64,000 nt of DNA, taken from contig NZ_JAJOZC010000001.1 in NCBI RefSeq assembly GCF_023701695.1, positions 372,001 through 436,000 on the forward strand, read 5' to 3'. Positions within the stretch are counted from its first letter, which is position 1. The number at the start of each line of letters is the position of its first letter. The stretch comes from Streptomyces sp. RKAG290 (GTDB taxonomy: Bacteria > Actinomycetota > Actinomycetes > Streptomycetales > Streptomycetaceae). Shown here in pieces: positions 17,075-26,296 of the stretch. The translations under genes and the position numbers were made by a program. The notes beneath the pieces were generated by a model, which made no database searches, had not been told where the DNA came from, and was given only the letters and a program-made list of their open reading frames with translations.

Positions 17075-17110
17075 GGCGCCCGGCTGCGCAGGTCATCGGT
17101 CCGGCCGGGA

Positions 17111-17141
17111 GCCGGGACAGCCGTATGACTTCCGTCCCGGC
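17111..17141. terminator. Hairpin between convergent response-regulator and Gfo/Idh genes
   Basis: Arms GCCGGGAC / GTCCCGGC with a 15-base loop; further GC-rich dyads follow to 17190. The only structure in this 124-bp gap. Confidence 0.5.
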
Positions 17142-17198
17142 CCGCCGCAGAGTGGGCCGGCCGGTTCGGCGGGCCGATGGGCCGGCGGGCCCGGTGGG

Positions 17199-18104
17199 TC
17201 AGGACACTCCCACTTGATCGAGCAGTTCCTGCAGGCGCAGGCCCCTGGCCGCGTCGATGCCGGTCCCGGTCCCGGTCCGGACGGCGGTGGCGAACTCGCG
17301 CCGGAGCACCGGCCAGCACTCCTCGTGGTCGATGCCCGCCGTGTCGTAGACGAGTTCCTCGCCGGGACCGAAGAGTTCGACCCGGGTCCGGGTGCGGGAC
17401 AGGCCGACGCTGCCCGAGAGCGACGCCTGGCTGACCGCGCCGTTCTCGTGCTCGCAGGTCAGCTCGATCCAGCGGCGCGGGTCGCCGGTGCCGCGTACCG
17501 AGACGATCGGCGCGACCGCGCTGTCCAGCAGGTCCAGCAGATGGGGTCCGAGGTCGAGCAGCGCACCGTGCTCCAGTCGCCAGCCCGTCGCGAACTCGCC
17601 GCCGAGGAAGGCGCCGTGCAGGTAGCAGGACCGGGCTCCGATGAACTCGCGGGTGGCCGCCTCGGCGAGGAAGGCCCGGGTCGCCGGGTGGTAGCGCTTG
17701 GTGAGGACGAGCTGTGAGATGACGCCGTGTTCGGCGACGGCCTCCGCGACGGCACGGGCCGCGGCGAGGTCGGCGCCCAGGGGTTTCTCCAGCAGCAGTG
17801 CCCGGCCTGCCGCGGCCGCCCGTACGGCCAGCCCCGCCTGGACGGCGGGCGGCACGGCGAAGGCGACCGCCTCGCAGTGGTCGAGGAGTTCCTCGAACGA
17901 ACCGGCGGCCCGGGCGCCGTGGGCCTGCGCCAGTTCGGCGGCCGCCTCCGGTCGTCGGGCCCAGACCGCGGTCAGTGCGGTCTCGGGCCCGGCGGCCAGC
18001 ATCCGTGCGTGCATGGCGCGGGCCCACGGACCGGCGCCGACCAGCCCGACGCGGACCGGCGGGTGGGGCCGGTCGTCCCGGGACGGGTCAAGGATGTGGG
18101 ACAT
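17199..18104 (-). CDS. Gfo/Idh/MocA family NAD(P)-dependent oxidoreductase
   Basis: A 301-residue sugar-type dehydrogenase. The Rossmann NAD(P) motif is GLVGAGPWARAMHARML near residue 20, the family EKP motif is in LLLEKPLGADL, and the C-terminal domain has HGALLDLGPHLLDLL, where the catalytic His is expected. Such enzymes oxidise or reduce a hydroxyl of sugars, inositols or glycosides. The ATG at 18104 follows GGAGAAG. It is the last gene of the leftward operon (binding protein, permeases, ROK, this gene), so it should act on the imported sugar or a product of it. Confidence 0.9.
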   Translation of the reverse strand: MSHILDPSRDDRPHPPVRVGLVGAGPWARAMHARMLAAGPETALTAVWARRPEAAAELAQAHGARAAGSFEELLDHCEAVAFAVPPAVQAGLAVRAAAAGRALLLEKPLGADLAAARAVAEAVAEHGVISQLVLTKRYHPATRAFLAEAATREFIGARSCYLHGAFLGGEFATGWRLEHGALLDLGPHLLDLLDSAVAPIVSVRGTGDPRRWIELTCEHENGAVSQASLSGSVGLSRTRTRVELFGPGEELVYDTAGIDHEECWPVLRREFATAVRTGTGTGIDAARGLRLQELLDQVGVS

Positions 18105-18160
18105 GGCGCTTCTCCGTGGGTGGTGCGGGGGCGGTGGGCGTGAGCCGGCAGGCGTGCGGG

Positions 18161-19387
18161 TCAGACGGTCGCGGCGCGGCGGGCGAGGGCGGTGAGCCGG
18201 ATGTCGGCCCGGTCGGGCGCGTAGAGGTGGTCGACGACCATCGCGGCCGCCCCGAGAAGGGCGGCCCGGTCGCCGAGGGTGGAGGTGGTCACCTGGAGGT
18301 TGGCGGTGGTTCGCGGCAGGGCCCGCTGGTAGAGGAGTTCGCGTACGCCGGTGAGGAAGGGGGTCCCCGCCAGGTCGCCGCCGAGCATCAGGACGCCCGG
18401 GTTGAGCAGGGTGACGACCGTGACGAGTACCTCGCCGATGCGCTGTCCCGCCTCGCGGGCGAGCCGGACCGCGGCCGGGTTCCCCGCCGCGAGGTGTTCG
18501 CGCACGTCGGAGCCGGACGCGGTGGGGACACCGGCGGCAGTGAGCTGTCCGGCGATGGCCCGTCCGCTGGCGACGGCCGCCAGACAGCCGTAGGAGCCGC
18601 ACATGCACAGGGCGTCGGGGCGGTCGTGGAGCCGGATGTGGCCGATGTCGCCCGCCCCGCCGTCGATCCCCCGGTACACCTCGCCGCCCACGACCACTCC
18701 GGCGCCGATTCCGGTGGAGGCCTTGATCAGCACGAAGGCGGCGCAACCGGGGTGGTTCTCGCGCTGCTCGGCCAGGGCCATCAGGTTGGCGTCGTTGTCG
18801 ACGAACACGGGGAGCGGGTCACCGCCCTGCGGCGTCCCCACGTGCTCGGCGAAGGCGTCCCGCAGCCGCTCGCGCACCGGGAAGCCGTCCCATCCGGGCA
18901 TGATCGGGGGCTGCACGATCCGGGCGGACTCCCAGTCGACCGGGCCGGGCACGGACAGGCCGATCCCGCACACCCGGTCCGGTGTGGTGCCTGCCCGTTC
19001 CAGGAGCGGGCCGAACCAGCGGGCGAGCCGGTCCAGGACCGGCTCGGGGCCGTCGGCGATGACCAGTTCACCGGTGTGCTCGGCGAGGACCGTGCCGGAC
19101 AGGTCCAGGACGGCGGCGCGGCCGTGCCGGGTTTCGAGGTCGGCGACGAGCACCACGGCGTGGGTGGGGTCGAACTCCAGCCGGGCGGAGGGACGCCCGC
19201 CGGTGGACGTGCCGGTGGCGCCGCGCAGCCAGCCGGCTCCGAAGAGCTGGTCGAGCCGGCTGCCGACGGTCGACCTCGACAACCCTGTGGCCTGCTGCAG
19301 TTCGCCCCGTGTGGTGGCCTCTCCGCTGCGGATGAGCCGCAGCAGATGTCCCGCGCTTGCCTGATTTCCTGCCATCCCCGCCGCCAC
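18161..19387 (-). CDS. ROK family transcriptional regulator
   Basis: A 408-residue ROK-type repressor. A winged helix-turn-helix occupies residues ~12-60 (RSGEATTRGELQQATGLSRSTVGSRLDQL), followed by the sugar-kinase-like ROK domain with GIGLSVPGPV, FVDNDANLMALAE and the zinc/ROK signature CMCGSYGCLAA. The regulator type senses a sugar or sugar phosphate. GTG at 19387 with AGGA upstream is taken as start; ATG at 19375 is an alternative. It lies inside the ABC transporter operon and is the obvious controller of the shared spacer at 22827-22964. Confidence 0.92.
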   Translation of the reverse strand: MAAGMAGNQASAGHLLRLIRSGEATTRGELQQATGLSRSTVGSRLDQLFGAGWLRGATGTSTGGRPSARLEFDPTHAVVLVADLETRHGRAAVLDLSGTVLAEHTGELVIADGPEPVLDRLARWFGPLLERAGTTPDRVCGIGLSVPGPVDWESARIVQPPIMPGWDGFPVRERLRDAFAEHVGTPQGGDPLPVFVDNDANLMALAEQRENHPGCAAFVLIKASTGIGAGVVVGGEVYRGIDGGAGDIGHIRLHDRPDALCMCGSYGCLAAVASGRAIAGQLTAAGVPTASGSDVREHLAAGNPAAVRLAREAGQRIGEVLVTVVTLLNPGVLMLGGDLAGTPFLTGVRELLYQRALPRTTANLQVTTSTLGDRAALLGAAAMVVDHLYAPDRADIRLTALARRAATV

Positions 19388-19463
19388 CCTCGTCCTGTTC
19401 CGTCCCGTACCCGGGGTCTGTCCTGCCGCCCGCGCGCGGCCCCGTACCGTCCCTGACCTGTGC

Positions 19464-20408
19464 TCAGCCCTTGTCAGCGCCGCTGGTCAGTCCTTCGGTC
19501 AGGAGCCGCTCGGCGGCGAAGAACAGCAGTACCACGGGGATGGTGAGGACCACCGACCCGGCCATCAGTACGGTCTTGGACACCTCGATGCCGTTGGCCA
19601 GCTGCTGGAGCCCCAGGGAGACGGTCCACTTGTCCGGATCGGCCGCCAGGAAGAGCAGCGCGAACAGGAATTCGTTCCAGGCGATCATGAAGACGTAGAG
19701 CCCGGTGGCCATGAGGGTCGGCAGCGCGAGCGGCAGGATGATCCTGCGTACGGTCTGGAGGCGGGAGGCACCGTCGATCGCGGCGGCTTCCTCGATGCTG
19801 AAGGGGATGGTCACGAAGTAGTTCTTCAGCATGTAGATCGAGACCGGCACCGTCTGGGCGATGTAGACGACGGCCAGTCCCACCAGGCTGCCGGAGAGGC
19901 CCATCTTCGCGAACATCACGAAGAGCGGCACCGCCAGCAGGGTGGCCGGGAAGAGGTAGACGGCCAGGAAGAGCGCGCTGACGTGCCGGTTGCCGAAGAA
20001 CTTCAGCCGGCTGACGGCGTAGGCGCCGGGAACGGCGGCGGCGAGGGTCAGCAGGACCGTGGCCACGGCGACGAGCGCCGAGTTGAGCAGCATGCCGAGG
20101 AAGCCCTGGCCGCCCTCGGAGGTCGGTTTCAGGACGCTCTCGTACGTGGCGAGGGTGAAGTCCTTGGCGGAGACCCAGAGGTTGCCGGGGTCCAGGAGGA
20201 GTGCGTCGATGGGCTTCACCGACAGCATCAGCATGTAGTAGAAGGGCACGATCGTGATGGCCGCGAGGAACGCGATCACGATCCAGCGGAGCACTCCGAA
20301 GAACCGTTCCTCGAACTGGGCGCGGGTCAGGGTCCGGCGGGGGCGTGCGGGCGGAGCGGTCCGGGCGGGCTCGGTCGTCCGCTCGCGGGTCATCGACGGG
20401 GCGGTCAT
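19464..20408 (-). CDS. Carbohydrate ABC transporter permease (MalG type)
   Basis: A 314-residue inner-membrane permease with a ~38-residue N-terminal cytoplasmic tail rich in Thr/Pro/Arg and six transmembrane segments. The ABC-contact EAA loop reads EEAAAIDGASRLQTVRRIILPLALP. It imports a sugar together with the MalF-type partner and the lipoprotein upstream. Its ATG at 20408 overlaps the TGA of the partner by four bases (ATGA), so the two subunits are translated in a coupled way. No ATPase gene is present in the locus; streptomycete sugar importers of this class commonly use the shared ATPase MsiK. Confidence 0.93.
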   Translation of the reverse strand: MTAPSMTRERTTEPARTAPPARPRRTLTRAQFEERFFGVLRWIVIAFLAAITIVPFYYMLMLSVKPIDALLLDPGNLWVSAKDFTLATYESVLKPTSEGGQGFLGMLLNSALVAVATVLLTLAAAVPGAYAVSRLKFFGNRHVSALFLAVYLFPATLLAVPLFVMFAKMGLSGSLVGLAVVYIAQTVPVSIYMLKNYFVTIPFSIEEAAAIDGASRLQTVRRIILPLALPTLMATGLYVFMIAWNEFLFALLFLAADPDKWTVSLGLQQLANGIEVSKTVLMAGSVVLTIPVVLLFFAAERLLTEGLTSGADKG

Positions 20409-21385
20409 GCCGACTCCTCCTGAACCTTCTTGCCGAAGAACTTGAAGTAGATGCCCAGCAGCGCCATGAGGACGACGGCGAGCACCAGGGCCTGTGCCGA
20501 CGCCGCTCCGACGTCGAAGCGGGAGGTGAGGAAGTCGTAGACGCGGACGGCTACTACGTCCGTGCCCGATCCACCGCCGGTGAGCAGATAGATGTCGTCG
20601 AATTTGTTGAACGTCATGATGAACCGCAGCACGGACAGCAGGGCGATGACGGGCATCATCTGCGGCAGCAGGATGTGCCGGAAACGCTGGGAGATGGTGG
20701 CTCCGTCGACCTCGGCCGCCTCCTCCAGGCTGCCCGGGACGGCCTGGAGACGGGCGAGCATGAAGAGGAACGCGAACGGGAAGTAGCGCCAGGTCTCGAA
20801 GGCGATGACGGTGAGCAGCGCCAGGGGGATGTCGAAGTGGATCCCGAGCACGCCGACTTCGTAGGACCGGGTGGACAGGAAGGCGATCGGGTCGTCCCAG
20901 CCGAAGAGCTTGTGGCCCCACTCGTTGACGATCCCGTACTGCGGGCTGAGCGCGACCTCCCAGACGAACGAGACCGCCACGACGGGCGCGACGTACGGCA
21001 GGAGCATCGCGGCCCGCAGGACGCCGCGGCCGCGGAAGGGCCTGCGCAGCGCGAGGGCGGCGATCAGTCCGAGGATCACGGAGCCCGCGGTGGCGCCGAT
21101 CGTGTAGAGCAGCGTGGTGCCGAGGCTGCTCCAGAATCCGGGCGAGCCGAAGACCTGCGCGAAGTTGTCCAGGGTCCAGCGGCCGAAGAGGCCGTTCTCC
21201 TGGATGTCGACGAGCTTGGCGTTCTGGAAGGCGAGCAGGACGGTCCACAGGATCGGCAGGATCACCACGACCAGGACGACCAGGAAGGTGGGGGTCACGA
21301 AGGCGAGGCCCGCGCGGTTCTCCCGCCTGCTGGCGGTCTGTGGCCGGCTGCGGCGCTTCGTCGCACCGCTCTGGTTTGTGCTCAT
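20405..21385 (-). CDS. Carbohydrate ABC transporter permease (MalF type)
   Basis: A 326-residue inner-membrane permease: basic N-terminus (TKRRSRPQTASRRENR), TM1 FVTPTFLVVLVVVILPILWTV, and five further segments. The EAA loop is EEAAEVDGATISQRFRHILLPQMMP. Partner of the MalG-type protein, with which it shares a four-base overlap. Start ATG at 21385. It lies 37 bp downstream of the binding-protein gene, in the same operon. Confidence 0.93.
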   Translation of the reverse strand: MSTNQSGATKRRSRPQTASRRENRAGLAFVTPTFLVVLVVVILPILWTVLLAFQNAKLVDIQENGLFGRWTLDNFAQVFGSPGFWSSLGTTLLYTIGATAGSVILGLIAALALRRPFRGRGVLRAAMLLPYVAPVVAVSFVWEVALSPQYGIVNEWGHKLFGWDDPIAFLSTRSYEVGVLGIHFDIPLALLTVIAFETWRYFPFAFLFMLARLQAVPGSLEEAAEVDGATISQRFRHILLPQMMPVIALLSVLRFIMTFNKFDDIYLLTGGGSGTDVVAVRVYDFLTSRFDVGAASAQALVLAVVLMALLGIYFKFFGKKVQEESA

Positions 21386-21422
21386 GGGATCGGTTACCTC
21401 GGTGAGGGATCGGCCGGTGCGG

Positions 21423-22826
21423 CTACTGGAGGGACTTCTGGAGGGCGGCCACTTCGTCGTTGGCCTCCTTGGCGGCCTCGTCCGGGGAGAGCTGTCCGCT
21501 CGTCATCGCCCCGATGGCCTTGGCGACGGGCAGTTCGCCGTTGGTGGCGCCGACGAGGGCGCCCTGCCCCTGGGTAAGGCCCCATCGCTTCATGTCGCTC
21601 ACGCCCCTGACGAGCTGGTCCAGGAGCGCGGACGGGTAGGCCTTCTGGAGCGATTCGCGGTGGTCGACGCCCATGACGCCGGCGCGCCAGGCCCGCTGGA
21701 AGGAGCCGGGGGCCTGCGGGGTACCGGTGCGGACCGGGATCTTGCCCTCGGGGGCCATGCCGAACCAGTCCTCGTAGCCCTTGCCCATCATGTACTCGAT
21801 GAACTTCTGGGACGCCCCGGTCTCGGCGGTGCGCGTGACGGCCCAGGAGGTGATCTCGCCGAACTGGGCGGGTTCCTTGCCGTCGGGGCCCTGCAGGGAG
21901 GTGACGACTCCCGTGTTGCGGGCGAGGAATTTCGGGTCGTTCTTGCACTCCGGGCAGCTGGGCAGCGCGTCGGAGCGCAGTCCGGCCAGCTCGTCGAGGA
22001 GGAAGGAGGACCAGACCATCATCGAGGACCTGCCCGAGAAGTAGGTGGCCCGGGTGGTGTCCACGCTCTGGGTGCCCGGGGCCCCGTGCTTCCGTGCCAG
22101 GTCGTCGTACGCGGCGAAGGCCGCGCGGCAGGCCGGGGAGTCGAGGGCCGGCTCGCCCGCGTCGTCGACCAGCTGACAGTCGTTGGCCAGGGCGAGGTCC
22201 TCGAAGCTCTGCTGGGTGAAGACGTCCGAGGGGTCGGTGGCGAGCGAGATACCGTCCCGGCCGCCCTTGTCCAGCGCGGCCGCGGCCTTCCGGGCGCTCC
22301 GGTAGCTGTCCGGCGCCGGCAGCCCGGCCTTCGCGAACAGGTCCTTGCGGTAGACGAGGAGCTGGAGCCAGGCGTCGGAGGGCACGGCGAGCCGGGCTCC
22401 CCCGTCCTGGGTCAGGGACAACGCGTTCGCGTTGAAGGTGCCGGGGTGCAGATCCTTCACGATCTTGTCGGCGACCTCGGTGTTGAGCAGGCCGTTGCCG
22501 TACATCTGCCAGACCTGTCCCATCGGGACGGCGCCGATGACGTCCGGGAGCTTGCCGGCCGCCGCGGCGGACATGATCAGCTGCGGGAGCTGTGCCTCGT
22601 CCACGCCGACCAGGTCGACCTTGACACCGGTCTCCCGCTCGAACCGGCCGATGACCTTCTCGGTCGCCGCCACGCGTGGCGGCAGGTTCTCCTGCGACCA
22701 CACCGTGATCCGGTTGTCGGGCTTCTGCTCGCCACCGGAGCTGCCGCAGCCCGCGAGCAGGCCTGCGGCCAGGGTCGCGGCGAGCCCGAACAGGGTCGCC
22801 CTCGACCGGCGGGTCCTCATCACCAT
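21423..22826 (-). CDS. Sugar ABC transporter substrate-binding lipoprotein
   Basis: A 467-residue extracellular binding protein anchored by lipid. The signal peptide (MVMRTRRSRATLFGLAATLAAG) ends in a lipobox LLAGC with Cys27. The mature protein has the extracellular solute-binding type 1 pattern (NRITVWSQENLPP; GRFERETGVKVDLVGVDE; WQMYGNGLLN; LAVPSDAWLQLLVYRKDLFAKAG). Two Cys pairs (CQLV..C and CPEC) may form disulfides. The start at 22826 follows GAGGAAGAGG. It is the first gene of the leftward operon. The ligand is probably an oligosaccharide or glycoside, judging from the enzymes encoded opposite. Confidence 0.93.
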   Translation of the reverse strand: MVMRTRRSRATLFGLAATLAAGLLAGCGSSGGEQKPDNRITVWSQENLPPRVAATEKVIGRFERETGVKVDLVGVDEAQLPQLIMSAAAAGKLPDVIGAVPMGQVWQMYGNGLLNTEVADKIVKDLHPGTFNANALSLTQDGGARLAVPSDAWLQLLVYRKDLFAKAGLPAPDSYRSARKAAAALDKGGRDGISLATDPSDVFTQQSFEDLALANDCQLVDDAGEPALDSPACRAAFAAYDDLARKHGAPGTQSVDTTRATYFSGRSSMMVWSSFLLDELAGLRSDALPSCPECKNDPKFLARNTGVVTSLQGPDGKEPAQFGEITSWAVTRTAETGASQKFIEYMMGKGYEDWFGMAPEGKIPVRTGTPQAPGSFQRAWRAGVMGVDHRESLQKAYPSALLDQLVRGVSDMKRWGLTQGQGALVGATNGELPVAKAIGAMTSGQLSPDEAAKEANDEVAALQKSLQ

Positions 22827-22964
22827 GCCTCTTCCTCACGCCACTTACGCACTTTCGGTATGCATCACAGCATCACTTTTGCTTGTTGACAAGACATAAC
22901 TCTGAGATATCTTCGACTTAAGTAAGCGAGCAACGCTCTTCTCCCACCACTTCCGGAGCTTCCC
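22827..22964. promoter_or_regulatory. Shared AT-rich divergent promoter region of the sugar locus
   Basis: This 138-bp spacer is strikingly AT-rich for the window. On the plus strand TTGACA at 22886-22891 and TATCTT at 22908-22913 (16-bp spacing) form a plausible sigma-70-type promoter. The dyad CTTGT / ACAAG (22882-22893, two-base centre) overlaps that -35 box, and the palindrome ACTTAAGT is at 22916-22923. These are candidate binding sites for the ROK repressor, able to silence both operons. Confidence 0.6.
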
Positions 22965-24011
22965 GTGGAACGCGTCGTCCAGTTCGTCGGCCCCCGTCAG
23001 GTCGAAGTAGCCGAGCACGAGAGCGCCCCGCTGCCGGCCGGCCATCTGCGGGTCCGCACCCGCTACTCGGGCATCTCGGCGGGCACCGAACTCACCGCCT
23101 ACCGCGGTACGAACCCGTACCTGACCCGCACCTGGGACGCCGAGGCCCGGATCTTCCGGGACGGCGCCCCCGGCATCGAATATCCGGTGGCGGGCTGGGG
23201 CTACTCCGAGGTCGGCGAGGTCACCGAGGTCTCCCCCGAACTCGTCGGCACACCGGGGATGCCGGTCACCGGCGATCTCGTGTGGGGCATCTGGGGCCAC
23301 CGCAGCGAGGGCATCGTGCCCGCCGAGCGGATGGTGGGCCACACCCTGCCCACCGGTCTTGAGCCGCTGGCCGGCGCCTTCGCCCGGGTCGGCGCCATCG
23401 CGTACAACGCGGTCCTGGCAGCGGACATCCACCTCGGCGAGGACGTCGCCGTCTTCGGCCAGGGCGTGATCGGCCTGCTCACCACGCGGCTGGCCCAGCT
23501 CAACGGCGCCCGGGTCACCGCGGTGGACGCGCTCGACGTACGCCTGGCCACCGCCCGCGAGTACGGCGCGCGGCACACGCTCAACGCCCGCACCGGCACC
23601 GTCGCGGAGACCATCCGCGAGGCCACCGGCGGCAGCGGTGCGGACGTGGCCATCGAGATCAGCGGCGTGTACCCCGCGCTCCACGAGGCGCTGCGCTCGG
23701 TCACCGTGGGCGGCCGGGTCGTCGCGTCGGGCTTCTACCAGGGCGACGGGGCGGGCCTGCGGCTGGGCGACGAGTTCCACCACAACCGGGTCCAGCTCAT
23801 CTGCTCGCAGATCGGCGGCGTGCCCCCGCAGCTCGCCGGACGGTGGACCGTCGAACGCCTCCAGCAGACCTTCCTGTCCCTGGTCGCCGAGGGCCTGGTC
23901 GATGTGAAGTCCCTGGTCAGCCATGTGGTGCCGGTGGCGGACGCCGCCGATGCCTATGTGCTGCTGGACGAGCGGCCCGCCGACGCGCTCCAGGTCGTCC
24001 TGGAGTTCTGA
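22965..24011 (+). CDS. Zinc-type MDR dehydrogenase lacking the usual catalytic Cys
   Basis: A 348-residue medium-chain dehydrogenase/reductase. The Rossmann motif is FGQGVIGLLTTRLAQ (residues ~165-180) and the cofactor-binding acidic residue follows in VTAVDALD. At the position where classical zinc alcohol dehydrogenases have a catalytic Cys (CGICGSD), this protein has SGISAGTE. That form is typical of a sugar-locus subgroup that probably does not hold catalytic zinc in the usual way. GTG start at 22965 with GGAG upstream. First gene of the rightward operon; with the Gfo/Idh enzyme it gives the locus two separate redox steps. Confidence 0.88.
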   Translation: MERVVQFVGPRQVEVAEHESAPLPAGHLRVRTRYSGISAGTELTAYRGTNPYLTRTWDAEARIFRDGAPGIEYPVAGWGYSEVGEVTEVSPELVGTPGMPVTGDLVWGIWGHRSEGIVPAERMVGHTLPTGLEPLAGAFARVGAIAYNAVLAADIHLGEDVAVFGQGVIGLLTTRLAQLNGARVTAVDALDVRLATAREYGARHTLNARTGTVAETIREATGGSGADVAIEISGVYPALHEALRSVTVGGRVVASGFYQGDGAGLRLGDEFHHNRVQLICSQIGGVPPQLAGRWTVERLQQTFLSLVAEGLVDVKSLVSHVVPVADAADAYVLLDERPADALQVVLEF

Positions 24012-24107
24012 CGCCCCCCGGGGCCGCCGCCCCGCGTATCCCGATCCACGCCGTCACCAGCCCGACGGCACCACCGCGCGCTGCCCGGCAGCGCCGAAAG
24101 GCCCCCC

Positions 24108-24908
24108 ATGCTGAAGACCGCCTGCCAGGAACAGCTGCTCCCCGGCGACACCCTCCAGAAGAAATGGGCGTTCGCCCAGGACGCCGGCTACGACGCCATC
24201 GAACTGCGCTCCGCAGGCGACTTCCGGTTCCGTGACCGGCTGCCCGAGCTGAAGCAGGCCCGCGCCGACGGTGTCGTCATGCCGACCGTGTGCATCGACA
24301 TGCTGCACTTCTTCGCGGCGTTCGACGAGGGGCTGCGCCGGGACGCGCTGGAGCAGATGAAGTCGCAGCTGAGCGTGGCGGCGGAGATCGGCGCGCTCGG
24401 TGTGCAGACCCCCGCCTCGTACGGGATGTTCTCCCGGCGGCTGCCCCCCTTCGAGCCGCCGCGCACCGAGGAGCAGGACCGCGAGGTGCTGCTCGCCGGA
24501 CTCACCGAGCTGGGCGAGCACGCCCGGCAGGAGGGCGTCACCCTCTACCTGGAACCGCTCAACCGGTACGAGGACCACATGGTGAACCGGCTGGACCAGG
24601 CCGTCGACCTGATCCGCGCGGTGGGTCTGGACTCCGTCCGCATCGGCATCGACAGCTATCACATGAACATCGAGGAGACCGACCCTTCCGCCTCGATCCT
24701 CGCCGCGGCCCCCTACATCGGCCATGCCCAGGTCAGCGACTCCAACCGGTTCCAGCCGGGCGCCGGTCACCTGGACTGGCCGGCCTGGCTCGGCGCGCTG
24801 CACAGCATCGGCTACGACGGCTACCTCGCCGCCGAGTGCCGGCTGACCGGCGACCCCGTCGCGGCCGTCCGCTCCATCCCCGCCTTCCTGCGGAGGTCCG
24901 GCGCATGA
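24108..24908 (+). CDS. Sugar phosphate isomerase/epimerase-like TIM-barrel protein
   Basis: A 266-residue AP_endonuc_2-type (xylose isomerase-like) TIM barrel. Metal-site blocks are visible: VTLYLEPLNRYEDHM (Glu), RIGIDSYHMNIEE (Asp, His), IGHAQVSDSNRFQPG (His) and YLAAECRL (Glu). Relatives isomerise or epimerise sugars, keto-sugars or inositols, and some act as lyases on 3-keto-glycosides. ATG at 24108. It lies 96 bp after the MDR gene and overlaps the next gene by four bases (ATGA), marking it as part of one operon. Confidence 0.88.
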   Translation: MLKTACQEQLLPGDTLQKKWAFAQDAGYDAIELRSAGDFRFRDRLPELKQARADGVVMPTVCIDMLHFFAAFDEGLRRDALEQMKSQLSVAAEIGALGVQTPASYGMFSRRLPPFEPPRTEEQDREVLLAGLTELGEHARQEGVTLYLEPLNRYEDHMVNRLDQAVDLIRAVGLDSVRIGIDSYHMNIEETDPSASILAAAPYIGHAQVSDSNRFQPGAGHLDWPAWLGALHSIGYDGYLAAECRLTGDPVAAVRSIPAFLRRSGA

Positions 24909-26296
24909 CCTCGCTGCTCGAAACCCCCGTGCCCGCCGCCGCCGATGCCCTGACGCTCCGGCGCGGCGCGGCACGGGTCCTGCTCGCGAACTGGACGGGT
25001 GGCTCGACGGTCCCCTCCCGCGGCCTGTACCCGCACCAGTGGAGCTGGGACTCGGCGTTCATCGCCATCGGCCTGCGCCACCTCTCGGTGCGGCGCGCCC
25101 AGCGCGAGCTGGAGACGCTGCTCGGCGCCCAGTGGTCCGACGGGCGCGTCCCGCACATCGTGTTCAGCCCGGCGGTCCCCCTGGACGCCTACTTCCCCAG
25201 CCCGGACTTCTGGCGCTCCTCCCGCGCGGGTGCGGCGGCCGGCGCCCCGGCGGGCACCGAGACCTCCGGGATCGTGCAGCCTCCGGTGCACGCGCTCGCC
25301 GCCTGGCTGGTGCACTGCGCCGACCCCGAGGCCTCGCGCCGCCGCGGCTTCCTGCCCCGGGTGTACGGCCGCCTCGCCGCCTGGCACGACTACCTCACCG
25401 GCCCGCGCGACCTGGGCGGCGGCGGCCTCGCCGCGATGGTGCACCCGTGGGAACCGGGGATGGACAACAGCCCGTGCTGGGACGGTCCGCTGGACCGCGT
25501 CGACCCGGCCGCACCCGGTTCCTACCGGCGCGCCGACCTCGATCACGGGCAACCGGCCGAGCGCCCCACCGACCTGGACTACGGGCGCTACGTCCGCCTC
25601 GCCGCCGACTACCGCGACAGCGGGTACGCGGACTCCGGCGCCGGCCATGCCTTCGCCGTCGAGGACCCGTGCGTCAACGCCCTGCTCATCGTCTCCGAGC
25701 ACGCGCTCGCCAGGATCGCCGCCGAGACGGGTGGTGACCCCGCACCGCACGAGGAGCGGGCGGCACGCCTGACCGCGGCGCTGGTGGAGCGGCTGTGGTC
25801 GCCCGCGGAGGGCATGTTCCTCAGCCGCGACCTGGTCGGCGGTCACCTCATCGCCGAACGCAGCGTCGCCGGGATCATCCCCCTCATCGTTCCCGGGCTC
25901 CCCCGGGAGATCGTGGACGCGCTGGTCGCCACGACCGCGGGTGACGCCTTCCGGCTCGGCAGCATCCCGATGGCGCCCTCGTACGACGTCACGGGCCATG
26001 CCTTCGACCCTTCCCGCTACTGGCGCGGACCGGCCTGGTTCAACACCAACTGGCTGCTGGAGCGCGGCCTGCGGCAGTACGGGCGGACGGCCGCGGCGGA
26101 CCGGCTGCGGGCCTCGATGCTGGCGGCCGCGCAGGCCAGCGACTTCGCCGAGTACGTGGACCCGTTCACCGCGCAGGCCCGGGGCACCCGCGACTTCGGG
26201 TGGACGGCGGCCCTCACCCTCGACCTGCTGGCCGCCTGCCGGTCCGAGGAGGAGCCCGCTCGCACGGGCACCCCGGCGAACGGGGTGGGGGCATGA
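24905..26296 (+). CDS. MGH1-like (GH63-related) glycoside hydrolase
   Basis: A 463-residue soluble (alpha/alpha)6-barrel enzyme of the mannosylglycerate-hydrolase-like/GH63 type. Diagnostic blocks are YPHQWSWDSAFIAIGLRHL near the N-terminus, SGIVQPPVHALAAWLVH, MVHPWEPGMDNSPCWDG and YWRGPAWFNTNWLLERGL. The last two contain the acidic and aromatic active-site residues of this clan. There is no signal peptide, so it acts on substrate already imported. The ATG at 24905 overlaps the isomerase stop by four bases and its own stop overlaps the next ATG by four, so it is co-translated on both sides. Substrate not determined; an alpha-linked glycoside is likely. Confidence 0.85.
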   Translation: MTSLLETPVPAAADALTLRRGAARVLLANWTGGSTVPSRGLYPHQWSWDSAFIAIGLRHLSVRRAQRELETLLGAQWSDGRVPHIVFSPAVPLDAYFPSPDFWRSSRAGAAAGAPAGTETSGIVQPPVHALAAWLVHCADPEASRRRGFLPRVYGRLAAWHDYLTGPRDLGGGGLAAMVHPWEPGMDNSPCWDGPLDRVDPAAPGSYRRADLDHGQPAERPTDLDYGRYVRLAADYRDSGYADSGAGHAFAVEDPCVNALLIVSEHALARIAAETGGDPAPHEERAARLTAALVERLWSPAEGMFLSRDLVGGHLIAERSVAGIIPLIVPGLPREIVDALVATTAGDAFRLGSIPMAPSYDVTGHAFDPSRYWRGPAWFNTNWLLERGLRQYGRTAAADRLRASMLAAAQASDFAEYVDPFTAQARGTRDFGWTAALTLDLLAACRSEEEPARTGTPANGVGA

